A DNA stretch of 64,000 nucleotides from Drechslerella dactyloides (Eukaryota; Ascomycota; Orbiliomycetes; Orbiliales; Orbiliaceae), in contig JAGTWJ010000007.1 of assembly GCA_020064725.1 (NCBI GenBank), forward strand, positions 558,001-622,000, in the 5' to 3' direction. Below the pieces are notes generated by a model. The model had not been told where the DNA came from, searched no databases, and saw only the letters and a program-made list of their open reading frames with translations. The stretch's first letter is position 1, and every line of letters starts with the position of its first letter. The translations under genes were made by a program, and so were the position numbers. This document shows positions 10,897-22,706 of the stretch, one piece after another.

Positions 10897-12402
10897 GACA
10901 TTAGGAAAAAGGGAGGGAAAAAGAAAAGCGGGGACAAAGGAACGAAGGAAGCAAAGTTAACCCTCGGCGAACACGGAAAAGCTGCCGAAACTAAAATCCT
11001 GCTGCAGAAAAGTCCTCTTTGTGTAATATTATCGTAAATTGGGCTACATGAGCCATAATGCTAGCTTGGAGTAGAGCGAATCTCGAGTTATTGTACTCAC
11101 CAGGCGTCCAATAAAGAAACCCTCCAAGCTAACACCCTGCTCCTATTCACGAGTCGACCAACAAAACTCATCAGAAAACATATAGGCCTAGGCCTAATTA
11201 CATTTAAATTTTCATTTGACAGCCATTATACCAGTTGAGTCTATGTATCATACAAGCAAGCTGATCCTTGTATAAGTACTTTGCTATCGTATCAATACGC
11301 CAAAAGGTATGTACCCAGGTTGTATTCCGAGCTTGATCAAAGATTGAGCAACGAGCCGCCGGCGTCTTTAAAGCTTCCCGTGAGCTCGTGACTAAGACAA
11401 TAACGCCGCGAGAATCCACTACAGCACTGGACGAAAAGCTTGTGTACAAGGCTTCATGGAATTTTAAAGAATTGTTAATAGGATCAACATTCCCCCCCAC
11501 CGGTAAATAAACTATATTACACTATACATTGATCTCGCTATCCAAACACACAGCCGCCATCCGTTAGCCCGAATACGCCGCCGGTCTAGATAGTGGATAT
11601 AAAGGCTAAAATGAGAAAAAAATATACGACGCAAAAAAGTAAAAAGGTAAAATGGAAGAAAGAAAATGAAAGGAAAAAGAGTAGTACGATAAATGTAAAG
11701 AGGTTAGAAGGAGTGTAAGAAGGAAAGGATGAGTATAGAAAATAGTGAGCGTGTGCTAGTTGGGTATTTCGGGAGAAGATTGAAGAAGATGTGGTTGCGG
11801 GTAGGAGATGGAAGAAAAAGACATTACTCAATACGAAAATATCAGACAACTGCGCCCTGTACCTGGTCCGATGCCGATAGTATATCTTACATTAGTAAAA
11901 GAAATCAAGGAAATAGTCCAGACATGAGACACAAGGGAAATCAACAGTTAGGGAAAGTATAGAAGGGGGAGAGAGGAAGGGAGTTATAACAGAGGGTCAG
12001 GCAGGATAGATCGGTTTATGGACTTTTGGTAAACGCAAAAGTAAGGTGAGGTAAGGTATGTCGTAGGTAACAAGGCGATTCGTCAAGTGATTAGTACGTT
12101 GTAGTGGTTAGTGTAGCTTTATTTAAGTTAGTAAAGTAACCTGATACTCCCCCGCCGATAAAGTCATGTTTTGCCGATATAATTGCTGCAATTTCCGCCC
12201 TAACTACCGCCAATTTTATCGCAGCCGACCCTTTACCCCGTGGAGCGTTTCTTGTTTTCTTGTTTTTCTTCCTTTCGTCGTCAATCGTGGGTGTGTGTAG
12301 TTATGTGCAGCCGCCGTAACGCCGAATGGAAAAGTTGACCCTGAAATTTAATTTACTGATTCTTTTTTTTTTCTCTTTGACTTATTTTTGTGAATCCTTG
12401 GC

Positions 12403-14379
12403 TTACACCATCCCGCCAACTAGCCCTTCCGCAATCTCGTCAATGATCTCGCTGATGCGGCTCCGCGACGGAGTTTCCGACGCCGTGGGCGTCGTGGGAC
12501 CCGAATACGAGTGGCCGTGATCGTTCGCGTAGTCGAGGATGATGCTCTCGTTGTCGCTCTCCTCTGCGATCCAGCTCGTATTGCTAATTAGCAACCCTTG
12601 CTGTTCCTGGCGTGGAGGACTGCTGCGTTCGATGCCCTTGTCCTGCTGCGGTAGTTGTTGCTGTTGCTGCTGTTGCTGCTGGCGTTCGCGCTCTTCGCGC
12701 ATCCGCCGCATGCTCTCCAGCGGGCCGACCTCGAAACCAGGCATGGGGGGCGTGACCTTGCGTTCCAGCGTCGCCGCCCACCGCGCTTGCCAGGTTGCCG
12801 AGTCTTCGAATTCGGCGCTTTCTGGGGAAGACCGAGGCATGTTGCCCGCGGAACTGGGCTCGCTGGGAGTATTGTTACGAGAGTGGCTCCCCAGATCGCG
12901 AATGGTAGTAGGCGACGAGGACGGCTGGGAGGGGATGAGGACGGCGTGCTCCCGATCCGGTGAATCGCAGAAGGGGATATTGATACCCATGTTGCGGAAA
13001 CGATTGGCGGCGCCGGAGTAAGGCTTGCTGAGGGTGATGTTATTCGGGGAGGTGGGGGATTTCGGCATCGGAGAGACGACATGCAGGCTTTGGCTGGCCA
13101 TGTTGCTGCTGCCTACGCTACCGGTCCGAGCTCGAAGCTCTGGTGGTGTGCGCGGCGGCGTCGGCATGGATATGCTTCTGTGCATTCTTGTCGCGCTGTT
13201 GCGGTTGGAGTCATTTGGATCCGGGCTGCTGCTGGTGCTCTGGGAGGTTCGGCGGGCGTGTGGCGGCTCGCCGGGCTTCTCGTTCGTCGCTTCCGCCGCG
13301 GCGATCGAGTAGACTATGCGGTCTTGCATTGATATCGACGAGGTATCCCATTCGTCGAACGCAGCTAGGTTTGAGGCTTCCTGTTCTCGTAGCGCAAGGG
13401 GTAACGATAGGGCTAGAGGTGGAGGCGCTGGAATGGCCTTTATCTTCGGCCTATTGAGGAGATTCAGAAAGGGAGACGGCTGACTAGAAGACCCTGAAGG
13501 TCCCGAAGGTCCCGGAGTTCCTGGAGGTGCTGGCGGCGGGGCAAAAGGGGAAGGATCGAGATTGTGTGTATGGAGACGATACGGCAGAGGCAATCGTGGA
13601 AGCTTCTGAGCGGGAGGGCTCGTTGGTGGCGGACCGAGTCTCACCGGCGCTGCCCTTTTGCTTCTTGCACCAGCCTGAGGGAAGACAGTGGTTCTCATTG
13701 GCGGTGTACCCCTCGGTGTACCCCTCGCTGGAGTCGTCATCTTCAATGGCTTGGGCAACGGTCGAGACCAGTTTCTGACGCTATCAAAAGCCTGGAGCAC
13801 CACCAGCGAGCCGGGCGTCGACACCTGCGGGGACATATCCGGCTTCGACGTCGAAATGTACGATGGCCGCTTATCAGATCTCTCCGAGATGTCCAGCGAG
13901 TCGTCGTGCTGCTCGAGAAAGTTCGCCTGCCGATGAGGCCGCCGACATCGAAGTGAGATCAGGAGCGTCCAGAATACGACTTCCAACGCCAATGCCAGAA
14001 GCCACATTGCTATCGCAGCCGTCAAAACCCATTTCGTATCTCTGACTACGACCATCTCCGGCAGCCACCGAAATTGTATGATGCTAGCGCCCCACAGCGC
14101 GCCGGTCAACATGGCAATCAAGAAACTCGGCAGACCGCCAGCTAACACTGTGACGGGCACCGAAAACTCCCATAGCGAAAATATTGATATCGACGCTGTC
14201 GATATGAGATTGAAAACTCCCGCTAGAACAAACGGCACCCGGAGCTGCGAACCCCCCAGCCAAGCGTACACCGCTATTATCGAAAGCAGAGTCGTGCTCC
14301 CCGCCGACAGGATGAACGAGATCGCGGAGAAGATTCGTATGTACCGAACCGCAAAGGGAGCATTGCGAGAGATCACCAT
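12403..14379 (-). CDS. Four-helix membrane protein with long disordered Ser/Pro-rich tail
   Basis: Single-exon frame of 658 residues from ATG 14379. Four hydrophobic segments lie near residues 11-37, 46-72, 74-100 and 115-143, followed by a basic cluster (RCRRPHR) that favours a cytosolic tail. From about 160 on the protein is low-complexity: Pro-rich (PPPTSPPAQKLPRLPLP), Ser-rich, with a run of nine or more Gln near residue 585 and an acidic, Ser-rich end. The four-span N-terminal layout resembles MARVEL-like or other small fungal membrane proteins, but I cannot name a family. The tail contains many possible phosphorylation sites and may be a cytosolic scaffold (inference). Confidence 0.75.
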   Translation of the reverse strand: MVISRNAPFAVRYIRIFSAISFILSAGSTTLLSIIAVYAWLGGSQLRVPFVLAGVFNLISTASISIFSLWEFSVPVTVLAGGLPSFLIAMLTGALWGASIIQFRWLPEMVVVRDTKWVLTAAIAMWLLALALEVVFWTLLISLRCRRPHRQANFLEQHDDSLDISERSDKRPSYISTSKPDMSPQVSTPGSLVVLQAFDSVRNWSRPLPKPLKMTTPARGTPRGTPPMRTTVFPQAGARSKRAAPVRLGPPPTSPPAQKLPRLPLPYRLHTHNLDPSPFAPPPAPPGTPGPSGPSGSSSQPSPFLNLLNRPKIKAIPAPPPLALSLPLALREQEASNLAAFDEWDTSSISMQDRIVYSIAAAEATNEKPGEPPHARRTSQSTSSSPDPNDSNRNSATRMHRSISMPTPPRTPPELRARTGSVGSSNMASQSLHVVSPMPKSPTSPNNITLSKPYSGAANRFRNMGINIPFCDSPDREHAVLIPSQPSSSPTTIRDLGSHSRNNTPSEPSSAGNMPRSSPESAEFEDSATWQARWAATLERKVTPPMPGFEVGPLESMRRMREERERQQQQQQQQQLPQQDKGIERSSPPRQEQQGLLISNTSWIAEESDNESIILDYANDHGHSYSGPTTPTASETPSRSRISEIIDEIAEGLVGGMV

Positions 14380-17300
14380 TTGATCCCGCGTGGACGTGTC
14401 GACCCAGGTAGCGTCGCAAAAAACTCAAAGCAGAATATGAAATCAACGGTGTATAAATTTCGCTTCCAATCGTGGTTTTCACGCTCGCCACGTTGTGAGT
14501 CCCCCGCTTCCGCAGGTGTTTCTTCTTCTTCTTCAGCCTGAATTTTCTTACTCGTATGGCAGAAAGGAGAATAAATTCAATTTCAAATGCGTGCGCTGTG
14601 GAGATTCGAGACTATTCTTCGCCAGTTCGTCGTAGTGGTGGTGGTAGGTGTGGGTGAGAAAGGGTTGCCGTTGTACCACCCTAGAAAGGGCATCACGAAC
14701 AAGGTAACCCTCCAAACTCGACGCTCACTGGTCCTATACAACCAATTGAATTGTATGTGTCAGAGAGCGGAGACTTGGGGGTAGCAGGTTGGCGAACGCC
14801 GAGTCCGGTAGATTCTAGCTTTTGTCAGACTTCCCCTATGACAAATGTTTGTAAGTGTCTTTGCTACCTAATGATTTCTGATATTGCCTTGTGAAAGGGT
14901 TCCAGGTACGTTGGAGGCCAGGGCATATTACCTACCGGCTACAATGTGGTCAGATCCAGCGAAATTATGCTTCTGTGCGATTATGCACGATCCCGAGGTG
15001 AGAAGAAACAGGCGGGATATAACAGATATGCTGGCAATGAATGTAATTTCGCCTACCCAGGAGTTAGGTACGTACAGTACCAGTGATGGCAGAGCGAACT
15101 GAAGTCAAATTTGATATAAGGAATGACGGGAAAGATAAATAAAAAATTCGTAAACCGTGCAGGTGCGAAGGCTTATGAACTCATAAACGAATGTTTTGGG
15201 AAACTATAGATGGAAATGTTTCAATTGACGGTTCCGAGTCCTATCGGTTAACGCTGGATAAAAAAAGGCAAGAGGGTTAATGAGTGACGAATAGTTGGAA
15301 TGAAAAGGTAAAGAGAGAAAAAACTATAGGTCCTGCCGGTCGACCAATGCCATGGAGACGTCGCAATTCCGGACCTGTGGGAAGCTGACGTTATAACGGC
15401 TAGCCGACGGCCTGACGAATTCGTCTCCGAGCCCAGAGCGAGAACCGTCCAATGGGACGACGACTACGGACTACCGGATTCGGATGATGGGTGCGTATGG
15501 CAGAAAAGACCGGCGTGGTCAAGCAAGCTTTGTCGTCCTTGTGTGATTTTATCTCGAGGCCGGCAAGATGGGCGGTTGCAATGGCTCGATATCAGGTGTC
15601 GATGGACTTTCGAGAGTTTGCTGGCTATTACACAGCTGGCCGAGCTGTGGAACCGACGGTGGGATATATCGGAAAGCGGAGTCCCTGGATAGGCAGGCCT
15701 CCAGGTCGTCTGCCTACAGCTGTGTTCCGCGAGTTCGTTGTCGAGGTTGAGGCTGGTAAGGATGGTGCATGAAGCTGTAGCCAACGAACGAACTGACGAC
15801 GACGCACAGACAAGATGCTCACGGGATCCAGGATCTGGGGGAGCAGACAAAAAGTTCGAAAGGAAAACGCGGAGGAGCCTGGTATCTTATTCTCCGATGC
15901 AAAAATAGACACGAACCTGCATTTGGGCTGCCGTTGTTTTGCTTCTATCGGCCACCGTCCACTCTAGCTCCTCCTTTGCCCTTGCAGGTGCCGCCGCAGG
16001 GCAGCGTCGCGTTCGACGGTCGACGTGCTCCAATCATGTTTGCGGCGGGCTGGGCTATCGATAACGCCTCACTGCAGCTGCCTTTGCAATTTCCGCTAAA
16101 TTTCGACGTTTACTTGCTCAAGTAGTCTAGTACATGCAGAATATTTCGGTCTGCAGGTACGGAAGACGCCTTTCTCTAGCCCGTTGCGAGATATTGCCCG
16201 TGGTAGGGGCTCCCGATGCAAGCGCAGCGCATACGATTTAAAATGAATGCTCGTGGCCGAGATTTGCTCGGCCTGGGGTGGCATCCCTGCAGGGCCCGGC
16301 GCGTTTCCGGGGATTGCAAGCACGTTACCATTGGGATACCATAAACGCCCGACCTCACCCGCGAGCCAGTCCAACTGTGGATGGTGGACGCTGCACGAAA
16401 GTGCCCGTAAGGCACAGGATGCTAGTCAGGCCCTGCGGCGGGCTGTATTATAGCGACAACGAGGATAACACGACCGTCAGCCGTCTGATATCGCGTTTTG
16501 CAATCTATTATGTACTCCGTATGCAGGATCCGCCAACTGTGCAATTTCGTAACGCATGAGCAGCTGCTGCCGATGGTGGTGGAACCAACTGGAAGGCATG
16601 GTAGAAGGCACGCAAATAGCAGATCGTGTGGAGCGTCAAGACTGTCGATGGGTGCCTCGATGGGCCAGGCGACCAGAGCCGGGTCAGACAGAAAACACGC
16701 AAGACACACGCTGGCTTCAACGGAGCCGGGAGCTCAAGGGATGGATGGTGTGCTGGAGACGCCACAAGAGCAAGAGCCCAGGGTTTCAGCGTTTGAGATG
16801 TTGTGACTAGAGCCGGTCTTTTCGGTGCGAGCCATGACATTTGCGGCAGCTCGAAACACCAGCGTGATATGTGGGCAGCAGCGTATGTAGGTCCTTTCGG
16901 ACGACAGTCGTGATCGGGTATGATAGCGTGCAGTAGCGCGGCAGAAGCCATGTTTTGGCTCGATCCGCCCACGGCCGTGTATCAACGAGACGAGCGAGTT
17001 CCCGGAGCGCGGTGGGGCTGGAGAGGGGCCAACTGTGGCTTGGTAAGCAGCATCTGATCCTCCGCGATGGCGCGGCTTGGTGATCTTGGGCGGCGGGATG
17101 GGCTGCGTCCGCCCAGCAGCAGAGGCAGGCACACCTGTCTGTCTGGACGCCTGGCTGGCGGCCTGCCTGCCTGCCTGGACGTAATGTATGTAAGGTCGAC
17201 GCTTTCGATGGTGCATTACATGAACAGCAGTTAGTACCACTGGTGCATGCAGAGCGAATGCGGACGGCTGACGTCGGTAGCCCAGTCATACCGCCAGTCT

Positions 17301-17896
17301 AGACGCAGGAGCCCTGGTGTGCATGCGAACATGGCTGCGGATGACTAGTAGGAACGATGGCAAAACCGCAGGAGCAAGATTTCGGCCGGCTTCCACGGCG
17401 GCAGGTGGAGGGTCGATGGATGGATGAATGAGTGGATGAATGGATGGTGAGAGTTGCAAGTGCGGGTGGAGCTGGCGGTTGGCGGTTGAGGAAATTCAAG
17501 ACGCATAGCGGTGCACCGAGCTCGAGCCAGACAGAATTCAAAACACCACCGTGTATTCTACTCCGTCCTTCTCTCGACAGCCAGCTGCTGCATCTGCATC
17601 TTCGACACTCTCGAACGACTCTATTTAAAGCGGTCTCCCGTATACCGACTAGCTGCAGCTGGTGTTTTGCCTGGCGCAGGTGGCGGTTGAATCCTGACCA
17701 ACAAAGTGCTCGAACTCGCTGTTGGCGAGCCTTCCTTAGACTTCGCCTCTTTCTGCCTCGACTCATCTCTCCGTCCGATCCCAACCTCTCGACCTCCATC
17801 TACCCTCCCAGCACCACCGCTCTCTCCCCAGCTGCCTTCCATCCCGCACAGCACCAGCTATCGCCAGCTCTGTTCTTCGCATCTCGCTCGTCCAAG
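14380..17896. other. Long intergenic region upstream of RAD23
   Basis: Open frames on both strands are Cys/Arg/Ser-rich and not protein-like. Short tandem words occur: GCCTGCCTGCCTGCCTGG near 17160 and GGATGGATGAATG-type repeats at 17410-17450. The pyrimidine-rich stretch before 17897 is the likely RAD23 leader. Confidence 0.4.
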
Positions 17897-19701
17897 ATGT
17901 CGGACACGATAAAACTGACCTTCAAGGTAAACTCCGTCTCCCCGGGTTTGCCCCACCATCCCCAGGACGCCCCTCCAGCAGCCATCACGCCTTCTCGCGG
18001 ATCAACCGCAGCTGCATCGGCCGCTCTTCGGAATCATCGCTAACGTCTCCTCGCGGATCTAGGACCTCAAAAATGAAAGGTTCACCATCGACGCCAGCAT
18101 CTCAGATACAGTGGGTGATCGCCGACGCGCCGACTCGTGCGGGACACGAAGTCAACTCTGGAGAACACGACGGGCTAACGCTGAATCCATCTCGACAGGT
18201 TGCTTCCGTCAAGGAAAAGATTCAGGCCGAGAAAGGATGGGAGCCTACTTCGATAAAGCTCATCTACTCTGGTATTTCACCGTCTCCAGGATCGTCAAAG
18301 ACCCTCTATGCCGCTGCTAACGTATATATCTTCTCGCCCTCCAGGCAAGATCCTCCAAGATGCCCAGACGGTTGGATCATATAACATTGATGAGAAGGGT
18401 TTCGTAGTCTGCATGGTCTCGAAGGTAAAGCTCTCCAGCACTCTTTTCACCTGATGACGTGGCACATCTTCGGTCGAATGCTTTGGGGGAGCAAGTTTAG
18501 CAAGCTTAACGAACACCTATTGACTCTCTACACCATGATACCGCAGCCAAAGCCCACTTCTGCAAAGCCGTCTGGATCGTCCAGCGCTGCTGGTCCTTCG
18601 ACGCCTGTCAAGTCATCCACCCCAGTTCAAACCCCGGCTGCTCCGATCCCAAATCCGCCAACAGCCTCCACCGGCGCCACTGTTGTTCCAGAAACACCAA
18701 CACCTGCTCCACCAGCCGCTGCTGCGCAGCCGGCCGCAGCTTCGTTCAATGACCCGTCCTCGTTGGCCATTGGCAGCGCCCGCGAATCCGCGATCCAACA
18801 GATGATGGAGATGGGATTCCCTAGACCTGATGTCGAAGCCGCCATGCGCGCCGCATTCAACAATCCAGACCGGGCGGTCGAGTACTTGATGACTGTACGT
18901 TCTGATGATGATCTTCATTGGTCGAGTTTACCCCGCAATCTAACCGATCTCAGGGCATCCCCGAAAACCTGCAACGAGAAGCCACACCGGCGCAATCTTC
19001 GAGACCTCCAGCCCCAGCGGCGGCCGCAGCTCCTTCTGCGAACCCACCAGCTCAACAGCAAGCGCCGGCGGCGGCCGAATCCGACGAGCCTATCAACCTC
19101 TTCGACGCCGCTGCCGCCCAACGACAGGGCAACCGAGCAAACCCCGGGGGACGCGGTGCTCAAGTCGCTGCCGCTTTTGGAGGGGGCGCCGGAGCCGCTG
19201 GAGGCGCTGCAACGGCAAATCTCGACTTCCTTCGAAACAACCCGCAATTCCAGCAGCTACGACAGGTTGTCCAGGAGCATCCGCAGATGCTTGAACCTAT
19301 TCTCCAACAAGTCGGGCAGGGGAACCCGCAGCTCGCGCATTTGATTTCTCAGAATCCCGGTGCGTTCCTGCAGATTTTGAGCGAGGGTGCCGATGGCGAG
19401 GGCGATCTTGCAGATATGCTTGGCGCAGCTGGTGGCGCCGGAGCGGGAGGTGGAGCCACAATGAGCATCCCGGTCACCGAGGAGGAGCGAGACGCGATCG
19501 AACGGGTAGGTGCCACTCAAGTTTCAAAAGCTGCAAAATAATACGCAGGAACCACATCGCTAATATGAAAATGACGCGTGATAGCTCTGCCAACTAGGCT
19601 TCGAGCGCGATCTCGTAATCCAAGCATATTTCGCCTGCGACAAGAACGAAGAGATGGCAGCGAACTTCCTGTTCGAGCAGCCACCAGATCCGGAGAACTA
19701 G
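17897..19701 (+). CDS. RAD23: RAD23-family UBL-UBA protein (nucleotide excision repair, proteasome shuttle)
   Basis: Binds the XPC/Rad4 damage sensor in nucleotide excision repair and carries ubiquitylated proteins to the proteasome. Seven exons are inferred: 17897-17926, 18063-18110, 18199-18271, 18345-18424, 18547-18894, 18954-19505 and 19585-19701. All introns are GT-AG, several with a GCTAAC or CTAAC branch site, and the joined frame gives 415 residues. The ubiquitin-like domain spans residues 1-77 (starts [10 protein letters not shown], contains KLIYSGKILQD). A Pro/Ala-rich linker follows, then UBA1 about 155-195 ([15 protein letters not shown]), the XPC-binding/STI1 domain about 282-328 ([15 protein letters not shown]) and UBA2 at 378-415 ([20 protein letters not shown]). 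Order, spacing and length are those expected for RAD23. Four introns interrupt the UBL-coding part, making very small early exons that simple gene finders may miss. Confidence 0.95.
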
Positions 19702-22700
19702 ACAAACGTATCCGATCGTTTTTGACGTTCCTGCTGGTTTTGTTATGATTTCTAGCGGTTTTCCCTTAATTGGCTTGTTCAGATCTTGGAGCCTCCTCTC
19801 TGAGGCTTATCCCTCTATCTATCCATCCGAACCCCCCCACCACCCCCCTCCTATCCTTATTCCACTCCATCTCCTCTCTGCGCGGGAAGGTGAATTAAAA
19901 TGAATGAAATATGATGCAGTTCTACAATAATCTCCTTCCAATTAAGTTGTCTTGTGTGTTTTCAACACTTGTGATTGATCATGCTGCATGTTTTTTTTTG
20001 TCGAGGTTTCCCTCTCGTTCTTATTTTGTGAGGATCGAAACAGGATTGCGCTGTCTCTATCCTTATAATGCACGCACCCGTGCCCTATATACACGTCTTA
20101 TCCGGTTCCGAGGCCCCCTTCCCTGCAGTTTTTCCTTTAGCTCTCCAAGCCGCTGTGCAGTAGTCTGGTCGCCGGAATTTGCTTCAGTAATGTTTCCTTG
20201 CCCGTCTCCTAGCTATCGCTCCAGTCATGTAGGTCCATCGGTGTACAGTCTGTCGTGTTTTTGCCGTAATCACGTGCCAAATAATGTCAAATCATGGGCT
20301 TGATAAGGTATAAGTACATAAGAGTAGAATCGTGTAGAAATTTGTAGGCAGCATCATAGATCTATAGAGATGCAGCTTGTGTAGCTGGTGCTTGGTTGAA
20401 ATCTAGGGGACTATGGATGGAACGCATGCGGAGATATCAACCGCTTTGGACACTATATTTACCTACACCACGCAACTACGCTGGGCCCATGGGACTATCT
20501 GTATATATGCGTTCAGCGCTGCGGCGCCATTGCGACTTGGAGACCATACCTAGGCGGCTCGCGTATAGAGAACTGTATTTGAGATAGTTCCAATGCAATG
20601 CAACTGGTGTGATATAACCGACAAGCTAGATCGATTGATAGACTTGGTTCAATTGATATATCTTTATCAGTCCGGGTTTACGTGCAATAGTTCGTATTCC
20701 GCACCAAAATGCAGCAGTCTGCATGTTTCTTACAGTGTCTAAGTACTTACTTAAGTATATTAGATAAAGATAGATATGTACACATGGCGTATAGTATCCC
20801 TTGCGTCGGTGTCGGCGCTGGCTCAGTGGTGGTGACGTCTCCAGGTGAGTGGTCTCCAGGCCAGTTGCCTGGTCCCGTGACATACCTGGTCTGACACGGC
20901 CTCGACCTCAACCAACCCGAACAACTCTCTCTTCTCACAAGCCGAATTTACCCTTCGTATACTACCCTGATATAGCTGGTTGCGATCGATATACTTACAG
21001 TTGATATCGGGTTGGGAATTTACTTGACCTAACGGAATCAAATTGGATCCCTTGCTCGACTTCAATTGGCTCGACACGGCGGCTCCGAAAACAAGGCGGA
21101 CGAACCGCTGCTCGCACATGCAGATACACGAAACCACTGCGAAGGGTGACAAAGATGGAGGCTCGAAGTATGCATTATCAAAGAGGTCAGTCAGCTAATC
21201 TCTATTATCACTAGCTTCGTATCCTTGGAATCGATCGACTTGTACCTGGCTATCATGCAGGCTAACTGGCTATCTCCTCGGCATCCAGATTGCCAAAACG
21301 GCGACCCCAGCAATTCGATCCCTCAATTCACATTCAGTCCAGTTCGATTCAATTCGGTTCTATTTCGAATCTATATAGTCGAGCGTACCTATCTATATAC
21401 ATATACGTACCGACCGAATAGACGTATAGCATACAGGTAAGGAAGATCCGTCCGGCCCGTCCGTCTGTCTGTCCGTCTGCCTTCCTTCCTTCCCTCCCTT
21501 CTACCTCCTTCCCCCCTTCCTTGCTTCCTTGCTTCCCGCTACCCGTCTGCCTGTGAAATATCCTGACCAAACAAACGAAAACACGAACGAACGAGCAAAT
21601 GGCTGACGGGCGATTGGAACAGCTAGCGTTATATCGCTTTCCAGCCCCCCAGCTCGCCAGCCAACCGTCAAAACACAACAAAGGAGATACATATATCGAG
21701 CGAGCGAATGTGGGCGTCGAATCAAGGTAGGTTGGGAACCACGATACCTCGAAGACGGGAGGAATATAAACCAGACCGGGCAGACAACAGGTAGACGGGA
21801 GGAAGCTGACGCTTGCAGTGGAGGTAGAGCAGACAAGTATCTCGCTCGACGGATAGACCGGCGGACGGACGGACGAAATAATCCAGATAATGAAAGCAAG
21901 CAACCGAACTTCCCTCTCGCAGGAAAGGACGACCATACGAATCGAATCGAATCGAAGAACGGAACAAATCCAAACACAACAGACAGAAAGACAGATAACA
22001 GACGTAACTGTAGGCGGATTGGGTATCAATGAGTTTTACAGGTCCCAGCGGAACGAAACGAAACAAGCAAATCGAACAGCAGCAGTCAAGCGGAAAGCTG
22101 CTGCGGAAAGCTGACGCGAAAAGCAAAGATGCAAGGTACGCGATACTGTTACAATCGACGTCTTCTTTTAAAAGCAATGGGCGACCACTGGACTAAAATC
22201 GAGTAGAAGGTAAAGACAGGAAATAGAGGCTGCTCGGCCAGCGGAGAGGATACAGACGACCGAATGCGGCTGACGAGCCAGTGTGGTTTTCAAAACCATG
22301 CACGAACAGCCAGACAGCCACAGCAAGCCGTCCCTCCAGCCAGCCACCCAGCAGCCACTCGAAGCGAACGAACGAAAAGGAACGTGGCGAGAGGGTGGTT
22401 GGAGATGAGTGAGTTCGACCGTCGCGAATAGAGACATGAGGATGAAAAACAAAAGATTGAGCAGTGAGACGACAAAAAAATGCAATCGAGATAAGACTCC
22501 GACGAATTCCACTTTCCAACTCCGTTTAAAACGAGCAGCGATCAAGGCAAGTGTAATCAAAGCAGACATGCAGAGAAAAAGATGAATCCACGAATAACCA
22601 CCATGTTGATAGGGACAAATAAGCGACGTGCGAATAAACAGACTGATCTAAGCGGGAAAACGAAACGTTCGCGAGAGATGCAGAAGGGTGGATGAAGATG

Positions 22701-22706
22701 GGTCGT
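19702..22706. other. Long intergenic region
   Basis: No credible gene. Minus-strand open frames between about 21350 and 22570 overlap one another in several frames and are Ser/Cys/Phe-rich, the result of CTTCC/CGGAC-type low-complexity sequence (for example CCTTCCTTCC at 21480-21530). RAD23 3' UTR is expected at the left end. Confidence 0.4.

Larger units (their letters stand above)
10143..12402. other. Long intergenic region with homopolymer tracts
   Basis: No credible gene on either strand. It contains the T18 and A36 tracts described separately, a strongly T-rich stretch to about 10800, and A/G-rich sequence around 11610-11830 whose complementary open frames are low-complexity. Confidence 0.4.

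Noticed and set aside
12539..13021. Plus-strand Cys-rich frame within the membrane-protein gene
   Set aside because: The Cys run is the complement of the Gln repeat on the coding strand.
16508..17289. Minus-strand frames upstream of RAD23
   Set aside because: Cys/Ser/Arg/Pro-rich in several overlapping frames, with no recognisable motif or splice logic.
21349..22177. Three overlapping minus-strand frames of 150-226 codons
   Set aside because: Low-complexity CTTCC/CGGAC sequence keeps all frames open; composition is not protein-like.
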